Shown here one piece after another: positions 9,477 through 18,451 of a DNA stretch of 64,000 bases. The notes below the pieces were generated by a model. It saw only the letters and a list, made by a program, of their open reading frames with translations. It did no database searches and was not told the DNA's origin. A program made the position numbers and the translations under genes. Each line of letters begins with the position of its first letter. Within the stretch, counting starts at the first letter, position 1. The stretch comes from Roseovarius confluentis (lineage in GTDB: Bacteria > Pseudomonadota > Alphaproteobacteria > Rhodobacterales > Rhodobacteraceae), in the NCBI RefSeq assembly GCF_002917925.1, contig NZ_PPFE01000012.1:103863-167862 (forward strand). The letters run 5' to 3'.

Positions 9477-11057
9477 ATGACAGAGTACGGTAGCGACGAC
9501 GATGAGAAGCGCATGAAATTCGCGGCACTTATGCTGCTGCTGATGATGCCGCTACCGGCGGCGGCTGCATGGGTCGTCGGCAATGCCGCCCTGCCGCTCA
9601 TGCTTCTGTCGCTTGGTTTCGCCGGAGCGGGCCTGCTGGCGCATCGGGGGCGCAGCAGACTGACGCGCGGAATACTGGCAGCAGGACTCGTGGGGCAATC
9701 GGCCCTGCTGACGGCGGCGCTGTCAGGGCACCCGTGGCAGATCGACACCCATATGATGTTCTTTGCCGTGCTGGCGGTGGTTTCCACCATGGGCAGTATC
9801 CGGGTGTTGATCATGGCCTGCGGGCTGACGGCGGTGCATCACCTTGGCCTGACGCTGGCGCTGCCGGCGATGGTCTATCCTGCGGCGGACCTTCTGAGCA
9901 ACGTGATGCGCACGGCCATCCACGGTACGATCGTCGTTATCGAGGGCGGCATCCTGTCCCTGTCGATGCTGGACGCGAAACGGCGTCGCGCGACGATGAT
10001 CGAGCAGCGCAGCGAGGCATTGCGGCTGACGGAAGAGGCGGACACCGCGCGGAAGGCGGCGCAGCGGGCGGGCCAGGAGGCGCGTGACCTCGTGGGTGTG
10101 CTGCGCGACCGGCTTAACACGCTTGCGGCCGGCGACCTGAGCGAGACGATCGAAGATCCGTTCCCGCCCGAGTATGAAAGCCTGCGAGAGGACTTCAACA
10201 CCACGGTCAGGAGCCTGCGCGACCTGATCGGCGCGGTCGCCGAGAATGCGACGGAGATTCATCTGCGCGCCGAAGAGCTGAGCGTCGGGTCGCTGGACTT
10301 GTCCCGACGGACGGAAGGTCAGGCTGCCACGCTGGAGGAAACAGCCGCGGCGCTTGAAGAGATGACATCCAGCGTGCGATCGGCCGCCGAGGGCACCACG
10401 CGCGTCAAGGAGGTCGTACAACAGACCCGCGGCAAGGCCGAGACCAGTGGAGACGTCGTGCGTGACGCGATAGGGGCAATGTCCGAGATCAAGAAGTCGT
10501 CGGACGAAATCAATCAGATCATCGGCGTGATCGACGACATCGCTTTCCAGACCAATCTTCTGGCGTTGAACGCCGGGGTAGAGGCGGCGCGTGCGGGCGA
10601 TGCGGGACGCGGTTTCGCAGTCGTCGCCTCCGAGGTCCGGGCACTGGCGCAGCGTAGTGCGGAATCGGCACGCGAAATCAAGAGCTTGATTGGGGCGGGT
10701 GGCGCGCATGTGGAGAATGGCGTGTCATTGGTCAACAGCGCGGGCGACGCGCTGACCGACATCGTCACGCGCGTCGGGAACATCGCGGACCTGATCGGCG
10801 ATATTGCCAATGGTGCGAACGAACAGTCGACCAGCCTTTCGGAACTGAACACCAGCGTCGCGCAGCTTGACCAGGTCACGCAGCAGAACGCCGCGATGGT
10901 CGAGGAATCGTCAGCAGCCTCGAATTCGCTCAAAAAGGAAGCCGAAACCCTGCATGGAATGGTGACAGCGTTCCGCCTGAAGGGGCGCAAATCCGAAGGC
11001 GCAGCAGGTGCCAACGCCGGTACGGAGCCAGACGCCGGTGACTGGCGCGCCGCCTGA
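9477..11057 (+). CDS. Methyl-accepting chemotaxis protein with polytopic N-terminus
   Basis: 526 residues. The first ~190 residues form about six hydrophobic segments in place of a periplasmic ligand domain. They contain a histidine-bearing pattern ([12 protein letters not shown] and [12 protein letters not shown]) that I recall from other alphaproteobacterial receptors of unknown signal. A HAMP-like helix pair ([33 protein letters not shown]) follows, then a long coiled-coil signalling domain with the conserved tip [44 protein letters not shown] that contacts CheA/CheW. GGGAG lies just before the ATG. The C-terminus lacks a clear CheR-binding pentapeptide. It probably senses a membrane or intracellular cue such as energy state; the ligand is unknown. 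Confidence 0.93.
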   Translation: MTEYGSDDDEKRMKFAALMLLLMMPLPAAAAWVVGNAALPLMLLSLGFAGAGLLAHRGRSRLTRGILAAGLVGQSALLTAALSGHPWQIDTHMMFFAVLAVVSTMGSIRVLIMACGLTAVHHLGLTLALPAMVYPAADLLSNVMRTAIHGTIVVIEGGILSLSMLDAKRRRATMIEQRSEALRLTEEADTARKAAQRAGQEARDLVGVLRDRLNTLAAGDLSETIEDPFPPEYESLREDFNTTVRSLRDLIGAVAENATEIHLRAEELSVGSLDLSRRTEGQAATLEETAAALEEMTSSVRSAAEGTTRVKEVVQQTRGKAETSGDVVRDAIGAMSEIKKSSDEINQIIGVIDDIAFQTNLLALNAGVEAARAGDAGRGFAVVASEVRALAQRSAESAREIKSLIGAGGAHVENGVSLVNSAGDALTDIVTRVGNIADLIGDIANGANEQSTSLSELNTSVAQLDQVTQQNAAMVEESSAASNSLKKEAETLHGMVTAFRLKGRKSEGAAGANAGTEPDAGDWRAA

Positions 11058-11066
11058 CCGGCCTTG

Positions 11067-12041
11067 TCAGCCGCGCCCGTGGGGCGCGGTGAGGTCGAGA
11101 TCGGGGCCGATAGGGATGATGCGGTGCGGGTTCACGCTGTCATGACTGTAATGGTAGTGCCGGGTGATGTGGTCGAAATTCACGGTCATCGACACCTCGG
11201 GCCATTGATAGAGTTCCCGCAGGAAACCCCAAAGGTTGGGATAGTCCACGATCCGGGCCCGATTGCATTTGAAATGCCCGTGATAGACCTTGTCGAAGCG
11301 GATGAGCGTGGTGAACAGCCGCCAATCGGCTTCGGTCACCCGATCGCCGGCAAGATAGCGCCGCTTTGACAGCAGGTTTTCAAGCCAGTCCAGCGACTCG
11401 AAAAGCGGTGTGACCGCATCGTCATAGGCGTCTTGGGTGGTTGCGAACCCGGCCTTGTAGACGCCATTGTTCACGGTGTTGTAGACGCGCTCATTGATCG
11501 GGTCGATCTCGCCGCGCAGGTCCTCGGGATAGTAGTCGTCGGTATTGCCGGTGATGTCGTTGAAGGCGGTGTTGAACATGCGGATGATCTCGGCGCTTTC
11601 GTTCGACACGATGGTTTCGCGCTGCATGTCCCACAGGATCGGGACAGTGACGTGGCCGGTCGTGTTCGGGTCCGCGCGGATATACAGGTCGCGCGCAAAG
11701 GGGAGTCCGAACAGCTTGTCACCCGTCGCGCCGGGGTACTCGGAGTCGAAGGTCCAGCCATCCGACAGCATGTCGGGATGCACGACGGAAACGTCGATCA
11801 GGTCCGCCAGCGCCTTCAGGCGGCGGAAGATCAGCGCGCGGTGCGCCCAAGGGCATGCCAGCGAAACATAAAGGTGATAGCGACCTGGCTCGGCCTTGAA
11901 ACCGCCTTCGCCGCTCGGACCGGGGCTGCCGTCGGAGGTGATCCAGTTGCGGAATTTCGACGTTTCGCGTTTAAAAGCGCCGCCGTGTTTCTTGGTGTCG
12001 TACCAGCCGGTGTGCCAGGTGCCGTCTATCAGTTCGCCCAT
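11067..12041 (-). CDS. Glutathionyl-hydroquinone reductase (Xi-class GST)
   Basis: 324 residues with the Xi-class glutathione transferase layout: an N-terminal thioredoxin fold with the catalytic motif ACPWAHR (Cys in CPWAHR forms the mixed disulfide), a VPILWDMQRETIVSNESAEIIRM glutathione-binding segment, and a helical C-terminal domain. The family (E. coli YqjG, yeast Ecm4) removes glutathione from glutathionylated hydroquinones. AAAGGAGG in front of the ATG at 12041 fixes the start; the longer reading adds non-homologous residues. It stands alone and converges on the chemoreceptor gene. Confidence 0.92.
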   Translation of the reverse strand: MGELIDGTWHTGWYDTKKHGGAFKRETSKFRNWITSDGSPGPSGEGGFKAEPGRYHLYVSLACPWAHRALIFRRLKALADLIDVSVVHPDMLSDGWTFDSEYPGATGDKLFGLPFARDLYIRADPNTTGHVTVPILWDMQRETIVSNESAEIIRMFNTAFNDITGNTDDYYPEDLRGEIDPINERVYNTVNNGVYKAGFATTQDAYDDAVTPLFESLDWLENLLSKRRYLAGDRVTEADWRLFTTLIRFDKVYHGHFKCNRARIVDYPNLWGFLRELYQWPEVSMTVNFDHITRHYHYSHDSVNPHRIIPIGPDLDLTAPHGRG

Positions 12042-12256
12042 CGGAGCCTCCTTTGTCCTTGGGTCAACACATAGCGGCACAGATGGTTTCGGGCAGGACC
12101 AATCGCCGCGCAGAGGCTGTGCAGGCACACACAAGGGCGACGCAATGGGCACCATGTGCCCGCTTTGGTTTGCCCGTTCGTGACGCCTGCTGTAGGTGTC
12201 TTCGCGACAGGTGGAGTAGCGCCCGGCGAGGCCCTCGCGCCAGGGAGGGACGAGCG

Positions 12257-13459
12257 ATGGAAACAGCCTGGTTGCATGTCGTAGGCATCGGCGAGGACGG
12301 CATGGAAGGCCTCTTGCCCGCGACTCGGGCCGTGGTCGAGTCCGCCGAATTCATCATCGGCGGCGACCGTCATCCGGCATTGAAGGGCGCGGGCGAGGCC
12401 GAGCGCCTGGCGTGGCCCGAGGCGTTCGACGACCTGATCGCGCTGTTGCGCAGCCTGCGCGGGCGGCGTGTGGTGGTGCTGGCGGCGGGGGACCCCCTGT
12501 GGTTTTCAATAGGGGCCCGGATCGGGCGCGTTCTCGATCCCGCAGACATCACCTATCATCCGCAGGTGAGCGCATTTCAACTGGCTGCCGCCCGGATGGG
12601 CTGGAGCTTGCCGGACGTGGAAACGCTGACCGTGCATGGCCGTCCGGTGGAACAGATGATTGCCTTTATCCAGCCGGAGGCGCGGTTGATCATCCTGGCC
12701 ACAGGCGCTGGCACACCGGGCCGGATCGCTCGGTTTCTGACCGAGCGGGGGTTCGGCGCGTCCCGCATGACGGTGCTTGCCGCGATGGGCGGCGCGCAGG
12801 AAATGCGCTTTGATGGCATGGCGGAAACGTGGGATCACGTAGTGCCCGCGTTCAACACCTTGGCGGTGGACTGCGTGGCCGCGCCGGACGCAGCACTATT
12901 GCTGCGCGTGCCCGGGTTGTCGGACGAGTTGTTCGAGCATGACGGCACAGTGACCCCGAGCGAGGTACGTGCCGTGACGCTGGCCAGACTGATGCCCATG
13001 CGCGGCGCGGTCCTGTGGGATATCGGGACCGGATGCGGCTCGGTCGCCGTGGAATGGATGCGCGGCGCGCGCTATGCCCGGGCCATCGGGGTCGAGCCAC
13101 GGGCCGACCGGCGGGCGATGGCCGCGGCGAACGCGCTGGCGCTTGGCGTTCCGAAGCTCGACCTTGTCGATGGCAGCGCGCCGGCCGCGTTCGAGGGACT
13201 GCCCGCGCCGGACGCCGTGTACATCGGCGGAGGGATGAGCCGCGAGGTGTTCGACGCGGCGTGGTCGCGGCTGCGTCCGCTGGGGCGGTTGGTGGCGAAT
13301 GCGGACACGCCGGAAACCGAAGCTGTGCTGTCGGATCTCCATGGTGCACATGGCGGAGATCTTGTCAGACTGTCGGTCGAGCGGGCCGAGCCGGTGGAGG
13401 GCGAGATCCGGTGGCGCGCACTGGAGACGGTCATGCAATGGAGCATGGTGAAGCGTTAA
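12257..13459 (+). CDS. cobL: Precorrin-6Y C5,15-methyltransferase (decarboxylating)
   Basis: 400 residues with the two fused enzymes of aerobic cobalamin synthesis. The N-terminal CbiE-type tetrapyrrole methylase (residues 1-200) shows VVGIGEDGMEGL, GGDRHPAL and VLAAGDPLWFSIG. The C-terminal CbiT-type methyltransferase has the SAM motif DIGTGCGSVAVEWMR and VYIGGGMS. It methylates C5 and C15 of precorrin-6Y and decarboxylates the C12 acetate. AGGGAGGGA precedes the ATG. No other corrin-ring gene is nearby, although a B12 uptake operon lies at 55.5-60.4 kb. The 215-base upstream gap shows no readable B12 box. Confidence 0.93.
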   Translation: METAWLHVVGIGEDGMEGLLPATRAVVESAEFIIGGDRHPALKGAGEAERLAWPEAFDDLIALLRSLRGRRVVVLAAGDPLWFSIGARIGRVLDPADITYHPQVSAFQLAAARMGWSLPDVETLTVHGRPVEQMIAFIQPEARLIILATGAGTPGRIARFLTERGFGASRMTVLAAMGGAQEMRFDGMAETWDHVVPAFNTLAVDCVAAPDAALLLRVPGLSDELFEHDGTVTPSEVRAVTLARLMPMRGAVLWDIGTGCGSVAVEWMRGARYARAIGVEPRADRRAMAAANALALGVPKLDLVDGSAPAAFEGLPAPDAVYIGGGMSREVFDAAWSRLRPLGRLVANADTPETEAVLSDLHGAHGGDLVRLSVERAEPVEGEIRWRALETVMQWSMVKR

Positions 13460-13533
13460 CCACGATGGCAGGTGACGCTGGTTGCGCTGCGGCGCAACGC
13501 CGCCCCACCCGCCATCCCGAAAGGAACGAGAGA

Positions 13534-14064
13534 ATGAACGAGATCCTGTTGGAATTCGCCGGTCGCCAGGCCGATGCCGGAGCGACGCAATTGCCGGAGA
13601 GCTATCGGCAACTGGCGGTCAACGCGGGCTTTTTCCTGAAGACCCGCATGGCCGGTGGCCGTTTCACACCGCCGCGGGACGGATCGAGCGCGTTTCGACT
13701 GAACCTGAAGAAAGGCCGGATCGTTTTCTTCCCCGATGGCGGGCAGGAGACCGCGGCGCAGGCGCAGGTGATCGGCACCTATTCCGACGATGGCAGTTGG
13801 ATGTGGGCCTGGGGTCATCCGGACGTGCCCCTGCCGATGCAGCAGGCGGCCTGGGCGGTACAGCAATTCGGGGAGCGGCAGGAGATCGAGGACCTGCTGA
13901 GCCGGGGCGGGCCGGTGGACGCGGCGCGGCTGGCGGAGTTCCAGGCGATCTGCGCCTACATCTCGGATGCAGACGGGGTTTTCATGGGGCCGCATGGCGC
14001 AGGCGGGCAGGTGGCTGTCTGCTATTATCTGGGCGATCAGCTGACCGGACTTCTGGGCGAGTGA
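13534..14064 (+). CDS. DUF6882-like protein
   Basis: 176 residues with no signal peptide or membrane helix. The central pattern (QAQVIGTYSDDGSWMWAWGHPDVP, then a helix with FGERQEIEDLLS and a closing segment DADGVFMGPHGAGG) matches my memory of the DUF6882 family, whose function is unknown. AAGGA lies 8 bases upstream of the ATG. It is downstream of cobL by 74 bases and may share its transcript, but nothing links it to cobalamin. Confidence 0.7.
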   Translation: MNEILLEFAGRQADAGATQLPESYRQLAVNAGFFLKTRMAGGRFTPPRDGSSAFRLNLKKGRIVFFPDGGQETAAQAQVIGTYSDDGSWMWAWGHPDVPLPMQQAAWAVQQFGERQEIEDLLSRGGPVDAARLAEFQAICAYISDADGVFMGPHGAGGQVAVCYYLGDQLTGLLGE

Positions 14065-14165
14065 CGCGCCGCGCCTGCATTGCGGCAATGCGGCGAAATT
14101 TTCACGTGACTGTCATGGTTTAGCCCTACATTCTATCGGGACGATTCTTTGCACAGGTGCTGGCC

Positions 14166-14516
14166 ATGACGACTTTTCTTTCCCCGGAGATCCTTGCGGG
14201 CCTCGAAGAAGCGCGGATGCGTGGCTGGCAGAAAAGCAACCGTTTGAGGGTCGAGGCCGGGGCGCAATCGCACGCCGTTCTGCGGGCTTGGAATGACGGT
14301 TTTGCCCTGCCTGCCGGGGCGGCGCCGCATCTGCGCGGGCTGGTGGACCTTTACGATGGGGCGCGGCACCTCAAGCGGTGCCTTATCGTGGCGTCCGAAG
14401 AGGACGGACGCGAGATCCGGTTTGAGCTGAAGGTCGTCAACGAGGCTACGGGCGAGCAGCCGGTGGATTTCGAACGCCCCGATGACGCGCCGGTGGCGCT
14501 GATCGCGGAAGGCTGA
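14166..14516 (+). CDS. Conserved hypothetical small protein
   Basis: Not recognised. 116 residues, soluble and basic at the N-terminus (EEARMRGWQKSNRLRVEAG), then a likely beta-rich body (HLRGLVDLYDGARHLKRCLIVASEEDGREIRFELKVVNEAT). The ATG at 14166 (MTTFLSPEIL) is preferred to 14157 because the extra MLA is non-specific. A hypothetical structural or PilZ-like fold is possible, but no family motif is visible. Confidence 0.65.
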   Translation: MTTFLSPEILAGLEEARMRGWQKSNRLRVEAGAQSHAVLRAWNDGFALPAGAAPHLRGLVDLYDGARHLKRCLIVASEEDGREIRFELKVVNEATGEQPVDFERPDDAPVALIAEG

Positions 14517-14521
14517 TCCGG

Positions 14522-14547
14522 CCTTTTCCTCTGGCCGAAAATATCCC
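14522..14547 (+). repeat. Dispersed repeat CCTTTTCCTCTGGCC... (copy A)
   Basis: A 26-base unit reading CCTTTTCCTCTGGCC then GAAAATATCCC. The same unit with two changes is found at 17861-17886, also just after a plus-strand stop codon. I recall this element downstream of many Rhodobacterales genes. Confidence 0.6.
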
Positions 14548-14555
14548 GGGGAGCG

Positions 14556-14603
14556 CGAGGGGCTGGCCCCTCGTATCATTCGCATTGAGCTGCGCGCAAT
14601 GCG
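14556..14603. terminator. Two hairpins between convergent genes
   Basis: CGAGGGGC/GCCCCTCG (14556-14573, 2-base loop) is followed by CGCATTG/CAATGCG (14581-14603). They sit between the convergent hypothetical gene and patB. No long T-run is present; a bidirectional terminator role is inferred from position. Confidence 0.5.
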
Positions 14604-14621
14604 AAATCCCCGAGGGCGACC

Positions 14622-15809
14622 CTACTGCAAGTCCGAGAACGCGTCCTGCAGCCGTGCTGCCGCCTCCGACAGACGCGCACGCGGCGTGGCGATGTTGAAA
14701 CGCAGGAAGCTTTCGCCCCCGCTGCCGAACTCGGCGCCGACGGACGGCGCGATACGCGCGTCTGATTTGACCCGGCGCAGCACCTCGCTCATGTCCATGC
14801 CGGTATCGGTGAAATCGACCCATGCCAGGTACGTCGCCTGCATCGGCATCGCGCGCAGGCCGGGAATTTGCCGTATCGCCTCGAGAAACGTGACGCGGTT
14901 CCGGTCGAGGTAGCCCACCAGGGCATCGACCCAGTCAGCGCCCCGCTGGGTGTAGGCGGCGCGTGTCAGGACGTAGCCCAGCAGATTGGGCGACAGGTTC
15001 AGCGCTTTGAGGGCATCGACGAAGCGCGCGCGCAGATCGGCGCCCGGGATCGTGACGGTGCCAAGCCGCGACCCGGCAGTGTTGAAGGTCTTGGACGACG
15101 AGGTGAGCATGATCAGCCGCTCAATGATCTCTGGCGCGGCGATCGGCATCGGCACATGCGTGGCGCCGGGAAACACAAGGTCATGGTGGATTTCGTCCGA
15201 CATCAGGATCAGGTCGTGCTTGATACAGAAGGCCGCGAGCGCCTGTTGCTCCTCGACGGACCAGACACGGCCCGCCGGGTTGTGCGGCGAGCAGAACAGC
15301 ACGATCTTTTCGCGTCCCGTCATCGCCGTTTCGAGCGTTTCAAGATCCATGCGATACATGCCGTCCGCGTCGCGAAGAAGCGGGCTTTCCTTGACCGTGC
15401 GGCCCGCGTTCACGATCTTGTTGGTAAACTCGTGATAAACCGGCGTGAAGATGATGATCTCGTCGCCCGGATCGCTGTAGGTCTGCAAACAGAGCGCGAT
15501 CGCATTGCCGAGACCGGCGGTGGAAAACATGTGGCGCGGGTCGGGGGACCAGCCGTGGCGCGTCTCCATCCACCAGGCCACGGCCGTCTTCATTTCGGCC
15601 TCGCCGGTGAAATAGCCGTAATTGGCCTTCTCCAGAAGCTGCTGCACCGCCTCTTGCAGCACGTCGGCGGCGGAGAAATCCATGTCGGCCACCCACATCG
15701 GAATGCCATCCACGGGATCGACTCCGTAGGCTTTTTGCATCGCATCCCATTTCGCGCAGTTGGTACCGCGCCGGTCGATAAGACGGTCGAAATCGGGATG
15801 GATGGTCAT
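14622..15809 (-). CDS. patB: PatB/MalY-type pyridoxal-phosphate C-S lyase
   Basis: 395 residues of the fold-type I aminotransferase family, PatB subgroup. The N-terminal PMWVADMDF motif is diagnostic. The active site shows CSPHNPAGRVW and SDEIHHDLVF, and the PLP-binding lysine lies in SSSKTFNTAGSRLG. PatB/MalY enzymes cleave cystathionine and other cysteine S-conjugates to thiol, pyruvate and ammonia. GGAGG precedes the ATG; the longer reading frame extends into def. Substrate preference cannot be read from the sequence; a general aminotransferase activity is the main alternative. Confidence 0.88.
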   Translation of the reverse strand: MTIHPDFDRLIDRRGTNCAKWDAMQKAYGVDPVDGIPMWVADMDFSAADVLQEAVQQLLEKANYGYFTGEAEMKTAVAWWMETRHGWSPDPRHMFSTAGLGNAIALCLQTYSDPGDEIIIFTPVYHEFTNKIVNAGRTVKESPLLRDADGMYRMDLETLETAMTGREKIVLFCSPHNPAGRVWSVEEQQALAAFCIKHDLILMSDEIHHDLVFPGATHVPMPIAAPEIIERLIMLTSSSKTFNTAGSRLGTVTIPGADLRARFVDALKALNLSPNLLGYVLTRAAYTQRGADWVDALVGYLDRNRVTFLEAIRQIPGLRAMPMQATYLAWVDFTDTGMDMSEVLRRVKSDARIAPSVGAEFGSGGESFLRFNIATPRARLSEAAARLQDAFSDLQ

Positions 15810-15906
15810 GGTGTCCTCCGGTTGTGCCTCGGGCGGGAAGCTAGCGGAAAGTGCCGCAGGTGCAAGGGCGTTGCGCCGCGCTGATCTATCGCCTAAATGG
15901 ACGCCC

Positions 15907-16431
15907 ATGCTGCGACCGATCCTGATCCATCCCGACCCGCGCCTGAAAAAGGTGTGCGACCCGGTATCCGACCTGAGCGACGAATTGCGCGCGCTGGCCG
16001 ACGACATGCTGGAGACGATGTATGACGCGCCTGGCATTGGCCTCGCCGCGCCGCAGATCGGCGTGATGGACCGGCTGATCGTGCTGGATTGCGCCAAGGA
16101 CGAGGAGGCCGGCGAGCCGCCGCGTCCGCTGGTGATGTTCAACCCCGAGGTGGTGGCGTCGTCGGACGAGACGAACGTCTACGAGGAAGGCTGCCTGTCG
16201 ATCCCCGACCAGTTCGCCGAGGTGACGCGGCCAAAGGTGGTGGACGTGACGTGGATCGACCGGGACGGGAACGAACAGTCCGACACGTTCGACGGGCTGT
16301 GGGCTACTTGCGTGCAGCACGAGATCGACCACCTGAACGGCAAGCTGTTCATCGACTACCTGGGCCCGATGAAACGCCAGCTGATCACGCGTAAAATGCA
16401 GAAGCTGAAGCGCGAAAAGGCGCGGGGCTAG
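15907..16431 (+). CDS. def: Peptide deformylase, complete
   Basis: 174 residues that remove the formyl group from nascent proteins. All three family motifs are intact: GIGLAAPQ (residues 43-50), EGCLSIP with metal ligand Cys96, and HEIDHL with His138, Glu139 and His142. The ATG at 15907 starts the standard MLRPILIHPDPRL sequence. It is the first gene of the cluster def, def-like, fmt, a standard grouping of N-formyl-methionine genes, and is divergent from patB. Confidence 0.97.
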   Translation: MLRPILIHPDPRLKKVCDPVSDLSDELRALADDMLETMYDAPGIGLAAPQIGVMDRLIVLDCAKDEEAGEPPRPLVMFNPEVVASSDETNVYEEGCLSIPDQFAEVTRPKVVDVTWIDRDGNEQSDTFDGLWATCVQHEIDHLNGKLFIDYLGPMKRQLITRKMQKLKREKARG

Positions 16432-16435
16432 CCGC

Positions 16436-16930
16436 GTGGCCGTGCGCCCCTTCGTGCCCTGGCCGGACAAGCGGTTGCGCACGCCCGCGGCGCCGGTCGC
16501 TGCGGTCACCGATGCCGAGCGCGCGATCTGGGACGACATGATCGAGACGATGGACGCGATGCCGGGCGTGGGGCTGGCCGCCGTGCAGATCGGCGTGATG
16601 AAGCGGCTGGCCGTGGTCGATGCCAGCGATGCGCGCGGTCAGGCGGTGCGCTTGGCGAACCCCGAGATCCTGCACGCCAGCGCCCAGATGCGCGAGCATG
16701 ACGAGGCCAGCCCGAACCTGCCCGGCGTGCATGCCAGGATCAGTCGCCCGCGCGCCGTGACGGTGCGGTTCCTGAACGCTGAAGGTGAGGTCGAGGAGCG
16801 GGATTTCGTCGGGCTTTGGGCGACCAGCGTGCAACACCAGGTCGATCATCTGAACGGGCGCATGTATTTCGACCGATTGAGCAAGGTGAAGCGCGACATG
16901 CTGCTGCGCCGCGCCCGCAAACAGCGCTGA
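16436..16930 (+). CDS. Peptide deformylase paralogue lacking catalytic residues
   Basis: 164 residues, GTG start 4 bases after the def stop, so translationally coupled. It aligns over its whole length with the deformylase next to it, but the three motifs are altered. GLAAPQ becomes GLAAVQ. EGCLS becomes EASPN, so metal ligand Cys is Ser92. HEIDH becomes HQVDH, so the catalytic Glu is Gln135, while both histidines (134 and 138) are kept. By family knowledge it should be a poor deformylase or inactive. It keeps the GLWAT.VQH..DHLNG scaffold, pointing to a retained structural or ribosome-binding role. fmt follows after 20 bases. Confidence 0.85.
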   Translation: MAVRPFVPWPDKRLRTPAAPVAAVTDAERAIWDDMIETMDAMPGVGLAAVQIGVMKRLAVVDASDARGQAVRLANPEILHASAQMREHDEASPNLPGVHARISRPRAVTVRFLNAEGEVEERDFVGLWATSVQHQVDHLNGRMYFDRLSKVKRDMLLRRARKQR

Positions 16931-16950
16931 GGCGCCAGCAGGAGAGTGTC

Positions 16951-17856
16951 ATGCGCCTGATCTTCATGGGAACGCCCGAATTTTCGGTGCCGGTGCTGGA
17001 CGCGCTGGTGGATGCCGGGCACGAGATCGCGGCGGTCTATTGCCAGCCGCCCCGCCCGGCAGGGCGCGGCAAGAAGGACCGCCCCAGCCCGGTCCAGGCG
17101 CGGGCCGAGGCGCTGGGTCTGGCCGTGCGCCATCCCGTCAGTCTGAAAGGCGAGGCCGAGCAGGCGGATTTTGCCGCACTGAACGCCGACGCGGCGGTGG
17201 TGGTCGCCTATGGGCTGATCCTGCCGCAAGCCATTCTGGACGCGCCGAAGCGAGGCTGCCTGAATATCCACGCCAGCCTGCTGCCGCGCTGGCGCGGGGC
17301 GGCGCCGATCCACCGCGCGATCATGGCGGGGGATGACAAGACCGGCGTCTGCATCATGCAGATGGAGGCGGGTCTGGACACCGGGCCGGTGCTGTTGCGT
17401 CGCGAGACACCGATCGGCGCGGAGGAGACAACCGGAGCGCTGCATGATCGCCTGTCGCGTTTGGGTGCGGAGGCGATTACCGAGGCTCTGGCACAGCTCG
17501 ATACGCTGACGCCCGAGCCGCAGCCGGAGGACGGCGTCACCTATGCCGACAAGATCGACAAGGCGGAGGCGCGGATCGACTGGACCCGTCCTGCTGAAGC
17601 TGTCGACCGCCAGATCCGTGGCCTTTCACCCTTTCCCGGCGCGTGGATCGACCACGAGGGCACGCGGATCAAGTTCCTTGCCTCGCAAATTGGCGCGGGC
17701 AACGGGACGCCCGGCGAGGTGCTCGACGACGCGCTGACCATCGCGTGTGGCAGCGGCGCGGTGAAAGTCCTGCGTTTGCAAAAGGCCGGACGTGGGCCGC
17801 AGGGGACGGAGGACTTTCTGCGCGGCATGGCGCTCCCCAAGGGAACCCGCCTTTGA
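16951..17856 (+). CDS. fmt: Methionyl-tRNA formyltransferase
   Basis: 301 residues. The N-terminal formyltransferase domain starts [16 protein letters not shown] and carries the catalytic segment [21 protein letters not shown] (Asn, His) and the conserved Asp in AGLDTGPVL. The C-terminal OB-like tRNA-binding domain includes [22 protein letters not shown]. It formylates Met-tRNA(fMet) using 10-formyl-tetrahydrofolate. AGGAG is 7 bases upstream. Its position after the two deformylase genes is standard. Confidence 0.97.
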   Translation: MRLIFMGTPEFSVPVLDALVDAGHEIAAVYCQPPRPAGRGKKDRPSPVQARAEALGLAVRHPVSLKGEAEQADFAALNADAAVVVAYGLILPQAILDAPKRGCLNIHASLLPRWRGAAPIHRAIMAGDDKTGVCIMQMEAGLDTGPVLLRRETPIGAEETTGALHDRLSRLGAEAITEALAQLDTLTPEPQPEDGVTYADKIDKAEARIDWTRPAEAVDRQIRGLSPFPGAWIDHEGTRIKFLASQIGAGNGTPGEVLDDALTIACGSGAVKVLRLQKAGRGPQGTEDFLRGMALPKGTRL

Positions 17857-17860
17857 CCCT

Positions 17861-17886
17861 CCTTTTCCTCTGGCCAAGAATATCCC
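17861..17886 (+). repeat. Dispersed repeat CCTTTTCCTCTGGCC... (copy B)
   Basis: CCTTTTCCTCTGGCC then AAGAATATCCC, two changes from the copy at 14522. It begins 5 bases after the fmt stop codon. Confidence 0.6.
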
Positions 17887-17953
17887 AGTGACCCGCGCTT
17901 GCGTCCGGTCCGGAAACAGGCCAGCATCGCGCCAACCAGAGCAACGAGGTCTC

Positions 17954-18196
17954 ATGTATCTGCAACTGTTCGGCACCGTGGTGATCGCCGGGATCGTCGG
18001 CTATCTCAGCGAGAAATCCGGCTTCACCCGCAACGGGATCCTGCAATCGATCATCATCTGCGTCGGTGGGGCCTTTTTGTTCTACTTCATCCGCATCATG
18101 TTCGGCTTTCGTTTCGGTGCGCCGGGGGTGGATGCGATCATCTCGTCCATCGGGGCGCTGATCATAATTCCGACGCACTGGCGTAGAGGCCGCTGA
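17954..18196 (+). CDS. Small two-helix membrane protein (GlsB/YeaQ-like)
   Basis: 80 residues: two or three hydrophobic helices (LFGTVVIAGIVGYL, ILQSIIICVGGAFLFYFI, IISSIGALIIIPT) with short polar links and a basic C-terminus. It resembles the transglycosylase-associated (GlsB/YeaQ/YmgE) stress membrane peptides, but the glycine pattern is weaker than in the next gene. It is likely an inner-membrane protein of unknown role, 14 bases upstream of a clearer family member. Confidence 0.7.
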   Translation: MYLQLFGTVVIAGIVGYLSEKSGFTRNGILQSIIICVGGAFLFYFIRIMFGFRFGAPGVDAIISSIGALIIIPTHWRRGR

Positions 18197-18210
18197 GAGG
18201 GAGGCGCAGC

Positions 18211-18450
18211 ATGGGACTGATCTATCTCATCGTCATCGGGGCCGTTGCGGGCTATCTTGCGACACGGATCATGCGCATCGACGCCGACCCGCTGGTGACG
18301 ATCGGCATTGGTGTGGCCGGGGCGCTGCTGGGTGGGCTGATCCTGCAAGGTATCCTGGCCTTCCTTGGCCTGCTGGGCGGTATCATTGGCGCGGTGCTGG
18401 GGGCGCTCGTGCTGATCTGGGGCTACCAGGCGTACAAGGCGCGGAAATAG
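18211..18450 (+). CDS. GlsB/YeaQ/YmgE-family stress membrane protein
   Basis: 79 residues with glycine-rich hydrophobic helices (IGAVAGYLATRIM, IGIGVAGALLGGLIL, LLGGIIGAVLGALVLIWGY). The pattern GxxxGxLA followed by GxxGALLGG is typical of the transglycosylase-associated family, induced by stress in several bacteria; the mechanism is unknown. AGAGGGAGG lies before the ATG. It is tandem with the similar gene upstream, and the pair probably arose by duplication. Confidence 0.82.
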   Translation: MGLIYLIVIGAVAGYLATRIMRIDADPLVTIGIGVAGALLGGLILQGILAFLGLLGGIIGAVLGALVLIWGYQAYKARK

Positions 18451-18451
18451 C

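Noticed and set aside
12042..12256. Possible cobalamin riboswitch in front of cobL
   Set aside because: The gap contains no AGTCAGGAGACCTGCC-like box and no CCCCGCAACTG block, unlike the clear one before btuB.
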